From contig CAWHBN010000008.1 of assembly GCA_963827705.1 (NCBI GenBank), forward strand, positions 1 through 34,374: a DNA stretch of 34,374 nucleotides, written 5' to 3'. Source of the DNA: JACDAN01 sp963827705 (lineage in GTDB: Bacteria; Actinomycetota; Thermoleophilia; Gaiellales; Gaiellaceae). Positions 14,761-22,235 of the stretch are shown here, piece by piece (within the stretch, counting starts at the first letter, position 1; every line of letters starts with the position of its first letter). The notes beneath the pieces were generated by a model that ran no database searches, was not told the DNA's origin, and saw only the letters and a list, made by a program, of their open reading frames with translations. The position numbers and the translations under genes are program-made.

Positions 14761-15918
14761 GTGCTCGCCGGCCTGAACCTGCGGATCGCTGTTGCAAGCG
14801 TGCCGCCGGTGATCGAGGAGGTCACGGACGACCTCGACCTTTCCGCCGCGGCGGCGGGCCTGCTGACGAGCGCGCCCATCCTCTGCTTCGGGCTGCTCGC
14901 GCCGCTCGCGCCCGTGCTCGCCAGGCGGCTCGGCGCTGAGCGGGTCCTCTTCCTCGCCCTCCTTCCGCTTGTCGCCGGCCTGCTCGTACGAGCGGATTCG
15001 TCCGTCACCGCGCTCTTCGCCGGAACGTTGCTCGCCGGCGCCGGGATCGCGGTCGCGAACGTCGTCGTGCCGAGCGTCGTCAAGGGGCGTTTTGGGCGGG
15101 TCGGGCTCATGACGGGGATCTACGTGGCCACGCTCGGCGCCGGCGCCGCGCTCGCCGCCGGCCTGACCGTGCCGATCGAGCGCGCACTGGGCTGGGAGCT
15201 CGCGCTCGCGGTCTGGGCGCTGCCGGCTGGGCTGGCTGCCGCTGTTCTGGGCATAGCGCTCATTCGCGACCGCGGCCCGGTCACGGCCCGCGGCGGCTCT
15301 GGCGATGCCGCAGCACTGCTCGGCGACGGCGTGGCGTGGCTCGTCACCCTCTACTTCGGCCTGCAGTCGCTCCTCTTCTACGTCGTGCTGGCGTGGCTGC
15401 CGTCGATCCTTCGCGACAGCGGCCTCGGTGCGGGCGGGGCTGGAGCGTTGCTCGCCCTCTTCGCCTTGGGCGGGATCCCACCCTCGCTCGTCGTCCCGAT
15501 CGTTGCGACGAGGATGCGGGATCAACGTGCGCTTGCCGCCGGCGTGGCCGCGGTTGAGGCGGTGGCCGTGGTCGGCCTGCTCGCCGCGCCTGGTGCGGCA
15601 GCGCTGTGGGTCTTCCTGTTCGCGATCGGCCAGGGCGCGGCGTTCAGCCTGGCCCTGACCATGATCATCCTTCGCGCGCCCAACTCGAAGCGGGCTGCCG
15701 AGCTCTCGGGGATGGCGCAGGCGATCGGCTACGTCCTCGCGGCGATCGGCCCAGTTGCGATCGGAGCGCTCCACGACTGGAGCGGCGGCTGGGACGTGCC
15801 CCTTGCCGTGCTCCTTGCGCTCACCGTGCCCCTGGCTGCGGCGGGCGTCGCTGCCGGCCGGGCCCGCACCGTCCGGCCGAGCAGGGTGGGCGGTTCGGAT
15901 GCGGCGCCAGCGGTCTGA
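14761..15918 (+). CDS. MFS transporter, CynX/NimT-like
   Basis: A 385-residue polytopic membrane protein with about 11-12 hydrophobic segments. The N-terminal LNLRIAVASVPPVIEEVTDD, then LLTSAPILCFGLLAPLAP and PSVVKGRFG, are hallmarks of the CynX/NimT branch of the major facilitator superfamily. GTG 14761 is the only usual start codon in frame, yet the hydrophobic stretch LLAAGIVLAGLNL begins before it. The true N-terminus may therefore start upstream at an unusual codon, or the first helix is short. It lies 40 bases after pobA on the same strand and probably belongs to the operon. Uptake of 4-hydroxybenzoate or a related acid is plausible from position only. Confidence 0.82.
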   Translation: MLAGLNLRIAVASVPPVIEEVTDDLDLSAAAAGLLTSAPILCFGLLAPLAPVLARRLGAERVLFLALLPLVAGLLVRADSSVTALFAGTLLAGAGIAVANVVVPSVVKGRFGRVGLMTGIYVATLGAGAALAAGLTVPIERALGWELALAVWALPAGLAAAVLGIALIRDRGPVTARGGSGDAAALLGDGVAWLVTLYFGLQSLLFYVVLAWLPSILRDSGLGAGGAGALLALFALGGIPPSLVVPIVATRMRDQRALAAGVAAVEAVAVVGLLAAPGAAALWVFLFAIGQGAAFSLALTMIILRAPNSKRAAELSGMAQAIGYVLAAIGPVAIGALHDWSGGWDVPLAVLLALTVPLAAAGVAAGRARTVRPSRVGGSDAAPAV

Positions 15919-15935
15919 CTCGTCAGAATTCCTCG

Positions 15936-16286
15936 ATGGCCTCGTACACCGTGAACGATGCCGCGGTCGCCAAGGCGCGCAGCCTCATCCGTGGGCGCCA
16001 GTACGTTCTGGACAGCGACTGGGGGGACGTCCAGCCCAAGGCCAAGGACGAGAACGCCTTTATGGCCTCACACTCGTGGAGCGAGTACGCCGAATGGCAC
16101 CTCGGCCTCACCGACGGGGCCGCGGACGAGACGAAGGCGCGGTACGCATTCGTCTACGGAGACTTACGCCGGCTACACCGCTCCGGGCTGATCGCCTGCC
16201 ACTACCGAGCCGCGGAGTGGCGGCACAAGGAGATCGAACTGGCGGCGCACGAGCTCTTGCAGCTTCTCGACAAGGCGGCTGCGTAA
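15936..16286 (+). CDS. Small conserved actinobacterial protein of unknown function
   Basis: A 116-residue soluble protein. I recognise the pattern (QYVLDSDWGDVQP, then HLGLTDGAADETKARYAFVY, GDLRRLHRSGLIACHYRAAE) as a conserved small protein seen in actinobacteria, but not with a known function. It has no signal peptide or membrane segment. It is rich in Trp, Tyr and His with an amphipathic C-terminal helix (KEIELAAHELLQLLDKA). The ATG at 15936 has CAGAAT ending 6 bases before it, which fits a leaderless promoter, so it may be transcribed apart from the transporter 17 bases upstream. It converges with the hydrolase gene 19 bases away. Confidence 0.75.
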   Translation: MASYTVNDAAVAKARSLIRGRQYVLDSDWGDVQPKAKDENAFMASHSWSEYAEWHLGLTDGAADETKARYAFVYGDLRRLHRSGLIACHYRAAEWRHKEIELAAHELLQLLDKAAA

Positions 16287-16304
16287 CCGGCGCGCGGGCT
16301 TACG
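16282..16304. terminator. Possible weak bidirectional hairpin between convergent genes
   Basis: CGTAA (16282-16286) can pair with TTACG (16300-16304) around a GC-rich middle with partial further pairing. It overlaps the stop codon of the small protein gene and ends one base before the stop codon of the hydrolase gene. The stem is imperfect and no T-tract is seen. Confidence 0.3.
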
Positions 16305-16305
16305 G

Positions 16306-17115
16306 TCACGCCTTCGCGTGGCTCACTGCCCACTCGAGGGCGTAGTCGGCGACCTCTTCCCAGCCCTCCTGCGCGGGCAGGAGGTGCGCCTTTCCCTCGT
16401 ACTCCTTGATCTCGGTGACCGCGCTCGACTTGTAGTGCTTCGCGTTCGAGCGCTGCACGCTCGGCGGCATGAGGTGGTCCTCGCTGCCCGAGATGAACAG
16501 GAGCGGCGCCCGCTTGTCGTTCTTGTAGTCGACCCATGAGTCCTGATGCCCGGGCTTGAAGTTGGCAGTGACGATGCCGAACAGGATCGATCCTGAGGCG
16601 GGGATCGCATAGCGCTTGTAGAGCGCCTGCGACTCCTCCTCGCTGAAGGTGTTGGTGAAGACGTAGTGCCACTGGTCCTGCGTGAAGCCGACGGCGCGCT
16701 TGCGGTTGCCCGGGTTCTTGTACACCGGAAACAGTGACTTGATCTGCGACAGAGGCGCGGTGCGGACGCCCTCGGTGGGGGCGGAGTTGATCGCCACCCC
16801 GGCCGCCCCGTAGCCGCGGTCGAGGAGGAGCTGCACGAACGTCCCACCTGCCGAGTGGCCGATCAAGATCGGAGGTGACTCGAGCTCGCCGACCACTTTC
16901 GACAGGTGCTCGACGATCGCGGGGACCGTCACCTTCTCGATCGGTGAGGGATCGTCGTTCAGCGCCTCGACCTCGACCTCGAAGCCGGGGTAGGCAGGAG
17001 CGAGGACCTTGTAGCCGGCGCGCTCGTAGTGCGCGATCCATTCCTCCCAGCTCCGCGGAGTGACCCAGAAGCCGTGGATCAGGACAATCGTGTCCGGTTT
17101 GGACGGCGTGCTCAT
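16306..17115 (-). CDS. Alpha/beta hydrolase
   Basis: A 269-residue serine hydrolase. The oxyanion region HGFWVTPRSWEEW is near the N-terminus. The nucleophile Ser88 lies in GHSAGG, the acid is probably the Asp in SGSEDHLMPP, and the histidine lies in GKAHLLPAQEGWEE near the C-terminus. No signal peptide is seen. ATG 17115 has a good RBS (GGGAGAG, 5-6 bases upstream); longer frames beginning upstream lack support. The family includes esterases, lactonases and haloalkane-type enzymes, and the substrate cannot be told. It stands alone, facing the small protein gene and lying downstream of yihY on the same strand with a hairpin between. Confidence 0.85.
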   Translation of the reverse strand: MSTPSKPDTIVLIHGFWVTPRSWEEWIAHYERAGYKVLAPAYPGFEVEVEALNDDPSPIEKVTVPAIVEHLSKVVGELESPPILIGHSAGGTFVQLLLDRGYGAAGVAINSAPTEGVRTAPLSQIKSLFPVYKNPGNRKRAVGFTQDQWHYVFTNTFSEEESQALYKRYAIPASGSILFGIVTANFKPGHQDSWVDYKNDKRAPLLFISGSEDHLMPPSVQRSNAKHYKSSAVTEIKEYEGKAHLLPAQEGWEEVADYALEWAVSHAKA

Positions 17116-17171
17116 TTGGCTCTCCCGAGACGTAGGGTTGGTCCGGCGACTGTAAGGGTTTCCTGACAGCC

Positions 17172-17195
17172 GGCGGCGACGAACCGTTCGCCGCC
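17172..17195 (-). terminator. Hairpin after the YihY/BrkB gene
   Basis: GGCGGCGA (17172-17179) pairs with TCGCCGCC (17188-17195) over 8 perfect bases around an 8-base loop. It begins at the stop codon of the yihY-like gene and would separate it from the downstream hydrolase. No T-tract is visible. Confidence 0.5.
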
Positions 17196-18187
17196 TAGTC
17201 CTTCGGCGGCGCCTGCACCTCGACTGACGCCGGCTCGCCGCGACGAAGCTCCCGACTGCGCTCGGCTTCGGCGTTGACCTCGGCGCCGAAGAGCAGGGCA
17301 AGCCCACTGATCCAGAGCCAGGTGAGCATGATGATCACGGCTGCGAGTGAGCCCCAGGCCTTGTTGTACGAGGAGAACTGGCTGACGTAGAGCGCGAACC
17401 CTCCGGAGGCGACCAGCCAGACGACGACGCTGATCACCGTCCCGAACGTCACGAAGCGCCAGCGGGGATGGTCGACGTTCGGTCCCAGGTAGAGGATCGT
17501 CGCGAACGCGAACAGAAGGCCGCCGATCAGCAGGGGCCACTGGGCAGTCCACCACAGCCAGTCCACGAACGACTCGAGCCCGACCGCCGAACCGATCCAC
17601 CCCGAGAGGAGCGGCCCGAGCACGAGCAGGCCGAACACCAGAGCGAACGCGAGCAGCATGAGCAAGACCATCGCGAGCGCAGTCAGACGCTGCTTGACGA
17701 ATCCCCGCGTCTCCTCGCGGTCGTAGGCCGTGTTGAGCGCCCACATCAGCGTCTGCATCGAACCGGTCAGCGTCCAGAACGCCAGAACCGAGCCCACGAT
17801 GATCAACGCCAGCCCCGAATTCGACTGCGTCTCGGTGACCCGTCGGAGGGTGTCGTCGAGCAGCGTCAGCGCCTCCTGCGGCACGACTCCTTCGAGGCGC
17901 TGGTTGATCTCCGTGACGGCGTCCTCGTCGGCGACCAGGCTGAACACACCGACCGCAACGAGCATCAGCGAGGGAATCGCAAGGAATGCGTAGTACGCCA
18001 GGGCCGCCGAGAGGTTCGTGATTCGGTCTTTGAGGGAGTCCTTCCCGGCACGGACGAGGATTGCGAGGAAGTCGCGCTTCGACAGGTCACCCGGCGTCGG
18101 GTCGGCCAAGCGCGGCTCCTCGTGCTCGGGTTGAGGCTGCGGCCCCTCTTCGGTGCGGTCGCGGCCGGATGTCTGCTGCTCGGTCAT
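17195..18187 (-). CDS. YihY/virulence factor BrkB family membrane protein
   Basis: A 330-residue inner-membrane protein. An acidic, Gln/Pro/Glu-rich N-terminal tail of about 40 residues leads into a DFLAILVRAGKDSLKDRITNL helix. The family motif SAALAYYAFLAIPSL then opens about six transmembrane segments. ALNTAYDREETRGFVKQRL and YLGPNVDHPRWRFVTFGTVI are also typical. The C-terminus is charged. ATG 18187 is preferred over an in-frame TTG at 18214. The family was once called ribonuclease BN in error and its biochemical role is unknown. It is transcribed away from the alcohol dehydrogenase gene from a shared intergenic region. Confidence 0.88.
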   Translation of the reverse strand: MTEQQTSGRDRTEEGPQPQPEHEEPRLADPTPGDLSKRDFLAILVRAGKDSLKDRITNLSAALAYYAFLAIPSLMLVAVGVFSLVADEDAVTEINQRLEGVVPQEALTLLDDTLRRVTETQSNSGLALIIVGSVLAFWTLTGSMQTLMWALNTAYDREETRGFVKQRLTALAMVLLMLLAFALVFGLLVLGPLLSGWIGSAVGLESFVDWLWWTAQWPLLIGGLLFAFATILYLGPNVDHPRWRFVTFGTVISVVVWLVASGGFALYVSQFSSYNKAWGSLAAVIIMLTWLWISGLALLFGAEVNAEAERSRELRRGEPASVEVQAPPKD

Positions 18188-18220
18188 CGCTCTTGCAGGC
18201 GACTCGTTCCCCAAGCTCTG

Positions 18221-18249
18221 GCCGTCAAACGGCGAGGCCGGAATAGGAT
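18221..18249 (+). promoter_or_regulatory. Promoter of alcohol dehydrogenase with short dyad
   Basis: TAGGAT (18244-18249) lies 6 bases before the GTG start at 18256, the spacing expected for a leaderless transcript. The dyad GCCGT-CAA-ACGGC (18221-18233) sits where the -35 region would be and could be an operator. The regulator is unknown. Confidence 0.45.
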
Positions 18250-18255
18250 CGCGCC

Positions 18256-19365
18256 GTGAAGGTTAGAGCCGCCGTGCTGGAGCAGTTCGGGCAGCCGCTC
18301 GTCGTCCAGGAGATCGAGCTCGCGGAGCCGAAGGCCGGCGAGGCGCTGGTGCGGCTCGAGGCCTGCGGCGTCTGTCACACGGACCTGTACTCCGCGTCAG
18401 GCGCCGACCCCACGGGATACACCGACTGCGTGCTCGGCCACGAGGGTGCGGGCGTGGTGGAGAAGGTCGGGCCTGACGTCTCGCTCGTCGCGCCCGGCGA
18501 CCACGTGGTCACCCTCTTTTCGCCCGAGTGCGGGAAGTGCCTGCACTGCCTCGATCCGCGAACCAACCGCTGCGTCGCGATCCGCGACCAGCAGGGGCTC
18601 GGCTTCCTGCCGGACGGCACGACGCGGTTCTCCCGGAACGGCAAGGACATCCGGCACTTCATGGGAACGTCGACCTTCGCCGAGTACACGGTCGTCCCCG
18701 AGATCGCGCTCGCGAAGGTGAGCCCCGATGCGCCGCTCGCCGCCTGCGCGCCGTTCGCGTGCGGGCTCTCGACCGGGATGGGTGCGGCGCTGTACACGGC
18801 GCGGGTCACGCCCGGCTCGACCTGCGTCGTCTTCGGCTGCGGGCTCGTCGGACTCGGAGCCGTGATCGGCTGCCGGCTCGCGGGCGCCGACCGGATCGTC
18901 GCCGTCGACCTCTCGGAGGCGCGGCTCGACGAGGCGCGGCGCCACGGTGCGACCGACACACGCGTGGCCGCCGATGACCTGGTGGACTGGATCCGCGGCG
19001 AGACCGACGGCTTTGGCGCCGACTTCACCTTCGAGGCGACGGGGAACGTTGGGGTGATGCAGCAAGCGGTCGAGGCGGCTCGGGAGGCCTGGGGCCTGGC
19101 GACGATGATCGGAGTCGCCGGCAAGGGTGAGACCCTCGACGTCGTCCCGCGGCTCCTGATCACCGGCCGTCGCGTCACGGGGTCGTCCTTCGGCGGCGTC
19201 AAGGGCCGCTCGCAGGTCCCCGAGCTCGTCGACCGCTGGCTCGGCGGCGAGCTCGACGCCGAGGCGCTCGTCACGAACCGGATCCCGCTCGACGACGTCA
19301 ACGAGGCGTTCGACGCGATGGAGCGTCAGGAGGGCATCCGGACCGTGATCACCTCCTTCGCCTGA
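18256..19365 (+). CDS. Zinc-dependent alcohol dehydrogenase (class III-like, MDR superfamily)
   Basis: A 369-residue medium-chain dehydrogenase/reductase. Catalytic zinc ligands can be seen as Cys40 (CGVCHTD) and His62 (GHEGAGVV), with a third Cys in FACGLSTG. Structural zinc cysteines are at 92, 95, 98 and 106 (CGKCLHCLDPRTNRC). The NAD-binding fold is FGCGLVGLGAVIG followed by the acidic VAVDLSEARL. Layout and length match the class III group, which includes S-(hydroxymethyl)glutathione or mycothiol dehydrogenases. Assignment to formaldehyde oxidation is possible but not proven, and aryl or alkyl alcohols are equally open. It starts at GTG 18256 without an RBS and with a -10 box 6 bases upstream. 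Confidence 0.88.
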   Translation: MKVRAAVLEQFGQPLVVQEIELAEPKAGEALVRLEACGVCHTDLYSASGADPTGYTDCVLGHEGAGVVEKVGPDVSLVAPGDHVVTLFSPECGKCLHCLDPRTNRCVAIRDQQGLGFLPDGTTRFSRNGKDIRHFMGTSTFAEYTVVPEIALAKVSPDAPLAACAPFACGLSTGMGAALYTARVTPGSTCVVFGCGLVGLGAVIGCRLAGADRIVAVDLSEARLDEARRHGATDTRVAADDLVDWIRGETDGFGADFTFEATGNVGVMQQAVEAAREAWGLATMIGVAGKGETLDVVPRLLITGRRVTGSSFGGVKGRSQVPELVDRWLGGELDAEALVTNRIPLDDVNEAFDAMERQEGIRTVITSFA

Positions 19366-19395
19366 GCGTTAAGCCACGATCAATACCGGGCGGCG

Positions 19396-19401
19396 TACGC
19401 T
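19396..19401 (+). promoter_or_regulatory. -10 box of secreted metalloprotease gene (leaderless type)
   Basis: TACGCT ends 6 bases before the GTG start at 19408, and no ribosome binding site is seen between them. The same TAnnnT spacing recurs in this window. Confidence 0.45.
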
Positions 19402-19407
19402 GATCTC

Positions 19408-20625
19408 GTGACCTTGCGATCGGCGCTCGCCGTCTCGTTGGTGCTCGTCGGACTGGCGGCGCCCTCGGCGGCGGCGGTGACGGGCGAGATGCGCACGCTC
19501 TACGTGCTCGCCACCTGGGGGCCTGAGCCGTTCTCCAACGACGACCTGCTGCGCGTCGGCCAGGAGACCGACGCGTTCTACCGCGCCTCCTCCCGTGGGC
19601 GATTCTCGATGCCGCCCTCGGTGGCCGGGCCGGTGCAACTTCCGCGGCAGGTGTTCTCGAACTGTGATGCGACGTCGCTTCGGGTCGCAATGCCGGCGTC
19701 CATGTTCACGCCGTACCAGCGGATCACCTTCGTGACGCCGCTCGTCGACGGTTGTCCGTTCTTCGGCGAGGCGAACCCCACCGAGGTGCTGCTGAACGGC
19801 CGCCTGTTCAGGGCGCTCGCCGCGCATGAGCTCGGCCACACGCTCTCGCTCGGGCATGCAAGCCGCTGGACGTGCAACCGGCAATGCACGATCGACGAGT
19901 ACGGCAACGCGTTCAGCGTCATGGGCGGCGGCGACGGCGACCTCAACGCGTGGGAGAAGTCAGCGCTCGGATGGCTGGGCGCCATCGCCCGTCCGCGGCG
20001 AAACGGCACGCACGAGCTCGGCCCTGTCGAGGGGCCGACGATGCTGCCGCAGGCGCTGGTCGTCACGACCGCTGCGAGCGAGTTCTGGTTCGAGTCACGT
20101 GGGCTGGCGACGCCGTCGTTCACGGGCGACGCGGTGCAGCCGGCGGGGATCGCGGTGCTCGCCGGACCCGCTGCTGGCGGCGAGCTCTCCGCGTATCCGC
20201 GGGCGAACCTGTTGCTTCCGAACCCGGCAGGCGGGGGGCGCTACGCGTACGGGCCCGGCGAGGCTTTCGTCCGGCCGGGGATCTTCCGAGTCACCGTGGA
20301 GCGCCACGCGCTCGCGAGCGCAGCGCTTCGGTTCGAGTGGCTCGACCGGGTCGGACCGGGACGTCCGCGACTGCGCGTGCGCACAACACGGGGCCGGGTC
20401 CGTCTCTCGTGGGACGCAGCGCGGGAGCGCGGGAGCGGCATCGACAGCTACACGGTGGTCATCGACGGCCGCGGGGTGCGGAGATTCCGCTCCGACATCG
20501 AGCTCACGACCTGGACGGCCGCTTTCCGGGTGGCGCGAGGCTTCCATCGCGTCGGGGTCTATGCGACCGATCGGGCCGGGAACCGCGGACGCCTGGTTTC
20601 CACCCGCATCCGCATTCGCAGCTGA
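19408..20625 (+). CDS. Secreted zinc metalloprotease (HExxHxxxxxH, metzincin-like)
   Basis: A 405-residue exported protein. The signal peptide is residues 1 to about 23 (LVLVGLAAPSAAA). The zinc site HELGHTLSLGH gives His140, Glu141, His144 and His150, and Met172 in FSVMGGG forms the met-turn. This is the metzincin pattern, recalling gametolysin-type (M11) peptidases. Cys86, Cys116, Cys156 and Cys160 could form disulfides, fitting an extracellular protein. The last 90 residues (from about GRVRLSWDAARERGSG) look like a fibronectin III/Ig-like domain. The start is GTG 19408, apparently leaderless. The stop lies 3 bases from the stop of the convergent oxidoreductase gene. The natural substrate is unknown. 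Confidence 0.85.
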   Translation: MTLRSALAVSLVLVGLAAPSAAAVTGEMRTLYVLATWGPEPFSNDDLLRVGQETDAFYRASSRGRFSMPPSVAGPVQLPRQVFSNCDATSLRVAMPASMFTPYQRITFVTPLVDGCPFFGEANPTEVLLNGRLFRALAAHELGHTLSLGHASRWTCNRQCTIDEYGNAFSVMGGGDGDLNAWEKSALGWLGAIARPRRNGTHELGPVEGPTMLPQALVVTTAASEFWFESRGLATPSFTGDAVQPAGIAVLAGPAAGGELSAYPRANLLLPNPAGGGRYAYGPGEAFVRPGIFRVTVERHALASAALRFEWLDRVGPGRPRLRVRTTRGRVRLSWDAARERGSGIDSYTVVIDGRGVRRFRSDIELTTWTAAFRVARGFHRVGVYATDRAGNRGRLVSTRIRIRS

Positions 20626-20628
20626 CCC

Positions 20629-21960
20629 TCAGGGTCGGATGTTCTGGTTGAGCCGGAACACGTTGTCCGGATCCCACTCGCGCTTGAGAGCGACGAGGCG
20701 CTCGGCCTTGGCGTCACCGTAGATCGACGTCACGCGCTCGTCGGCCTCGGCGACGTCGTTCACGTAACGCCCGGCGTTGGCGAACGGCGACACGCCTGCC
20801 ATCGCCTCCCGGGCCCACTCACGGCACGAATCGTCCAGAGCCGGATCGTCCCACTGGATCTCGGCGGCCATCCAGAAGCTCGCGGACCTGCCCGTGAACG
20901 CGGTGGCGTCTTCCGCCACGCCTGCGATCGCCCCGCCCCAGGCCCAGGTCGAGTAGCCGCCCTCAGCGCCTCGAGGCACCCGCGAGACGTGCTCGACGGC
21001 CAGGTCGACGAGCACATCGGGGAGCGAATGGAGAAACGCGCTCTTCATGTAGAAGCGGTGACCCCACTCCATCGCCTCGTCGTTGATGTGCTGCGCCTCG
21101 AGGTACGGCTTCGCCTCGAACGAGCCGTCGAGCGGCGGCCCGAAGGCGCGCAGCGCCGCGAGGTCCCGCTCGGCCTGCTCGAGAGCCCCGCAGTGGTGGG
21201 CGGAGACCGTTGCAACCGGCTCGCCTCCGGCGAGCCCGACTCCGAAGCTGGTCCAGAGCTCCTCGGGCCCGGTGTCGACGGCCTCTCGGAACAGGGCTGC
21301 AAGCTCCCGTGCTCGCTCGACCGGGTGGAAGACGGTGCCGTGCGTGATCTCGCCGTCGAGCGGGCTCAGGCGGAACGTGAACGACGTGGCGATCCCGAAG
21401 TTCGCGCCGGCGCCGCGCAGGCCCCAGAAGAGCTCGGGGTTCTCGTCCTCGCTCGCCCGCACGAGGCGGCCGTCCGCCGTCACGAGCTCGACCGAGAGGA
21501 GGTTGTCGATCGTGAGCCCGTGCTTTCGCTGCAATCTGCCCATTCCGCCGCCGAGCGTCAGTCCGGCGACGCCGGTGTGCGAGACCACCCCGACGGGGCA
21601 GACGAGCCCGTACGACTGCGCCCGTTCATCGAGCTCGGCGAGAAGTGAGCCTCCGGAGGCTCGCGCGGTTCGGGCGCCGGCATCGACATCCACGCCCCTC
21701 ATCCGGGAGAGGTCGATCACGATCCCGTCGTCGCATGTGGACAGGCCCGGGATGCTGTGGCCGCCGCAGCGAACGGCAACGAGAAGGTCTTCCTCGCGGG
21801 CATGACGAACCGCCGAGATGACGTCGTTGGCGTGCGCCGGTCGAACGATCAGCGCGGGGCGCCGATCGGCGAGCCCGTTCCACACGACACGTGCGGAGTC
21901 GTAGCCCGGGTCGCCGGGACGGATGATCTCGCCTTCGAAGCTGCCGTTGAAGTCAGGCAG
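20629..21960 (-). CDS. FAD-linked oxidoreductase, berberine-bridge-like, probable CTG start
   Basis: An FAD-binding PCMH-type oxidoreductase with a C-terminal BBE domain. Visible elements are the flavin-linking His in RCGGHSIPG, TGVAGLTLGGGMGRLQRKHG, LRGAGANFGIATSF, and the closing DPDNVFRLNQNIRP. The first usual start codon is GTG 21885 (MWNGLADRRPALI, 418 residues). The codons before it encode DFNGSFEGEIIRPGDPGYDS, a conserved N-terminal block of this family, so translation must begin earlier. No ATG, GTG or TTG is in frame there. CTG 21960, overlapping the end of the DUF2277 gene, is the best candidate (443 residues). The second flavin-linking Cys motif is not clear. The substrate is unknown. 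Confidence 0.88.
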   Translation of the reverse strand: MPDFNGSFEGEIIRPGDPGYDSARVVWNGLADRRPALIVRPAHANDVISAVRHAREEDLLVAVRCGGHSIPGLSTCDDGIVIDLSRMRGVDVDAGARTARASGGSLLAELDERAQSYGLVCPVGVVSHTGVAGLTLGGGMGRLQRKHGLTIDNLLSVELVTADGRLVRASEDENPELFWGLRGAGANFGIATSFTFRLSPLDGEITHGTVFHPVERARELAALFREAVDTGPEELWTSFGVGLAGGEPVATVSAHHCGALEQAERDLAALRAFGPPLDGSFEAKPYLEAQHINDEAMEWGHRFYMKSAFLHSLPDVLVDLAVEHVSRVPRGAEGGYSTWAWGGAIAGVAEDATAFTGRSASFWMAAEIQWDDPALDDSCREWAREAMAGVSPFANAGRYVNDVAEADERVTSIYGDAKAERLVALKREWDPDNVFRLNQNIRP

Positions 21961-22225
21961 CGGCGAAGCGCTTCTCGGCCCGCGCGCGGCGCCGTGCCGC
22001 CTCGACCTCGCGGTCCTTCGGAGCCGCCGTCGTTACGAGCTCGCCGAGGAGCCGCATCGAGGCCTCGGTCACCTCGTCGATTGCGCGCTCGAACGCCTGC
22101 TCGTTGGCCTGCGACGGCTTCGTGAACCCGCTGATCTTGCGGACGTACTGCAGCGACGCCGCGCGAACCTCGTCGTCCGTCGCGGGCGGGTCGAAGTTGA
22201 AGAGCGTCTGAATGTTTCTGCACAT
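21953..22225 (-). CDS. DUF2277 family protein
   Basis: A 90-residue protein of the DUF2277 family. The whole family pattern is present: MCRNIQTLFNFDPPATDDEV at the start, then AASLQYVRKISGFTKPSQAN and the Arg/Ala-rich end. The ATG at 22225 is fixed by the invariant MCRNI start. The function is unknown. Its stop overlaps the beginning of the FAD oxidoreductase, and the upstream permease gene ends 10 bases before it, so it may be the link between an exporter operon and the oxidoreductase. A TAGCAT 7 bases before the start could be a -10 box but includes the permease stop codon. Confidence 0.9.
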   Translation of the reverse strand: MCRNIQTLFNFDPPATDDEVRAASLQYVRKISGFTKPSQANEQAFERAIDEVTEASMRLLGELVTTAAPKDREVEAARRRARAEKRFAAA

Positions 22226-22235
22226 GTGCCTGATG

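Noticed and set aside
13200..15110. 636-codon open frame on the minus strand opposite pobA and the transporter
   Set aside because: Antisense shadow with no domain; PobA and MFS motifs are unambiguous on the plus strand.
20624..20636. Perfect 13-base palindrome between the convergent metalloprotease and oxidoreductase genes, considered as terminator
   Set aside because: There is only a one-base centre, so it cannot form a stable hairpin loop, and it overlaps both gene ends; more likely chance.
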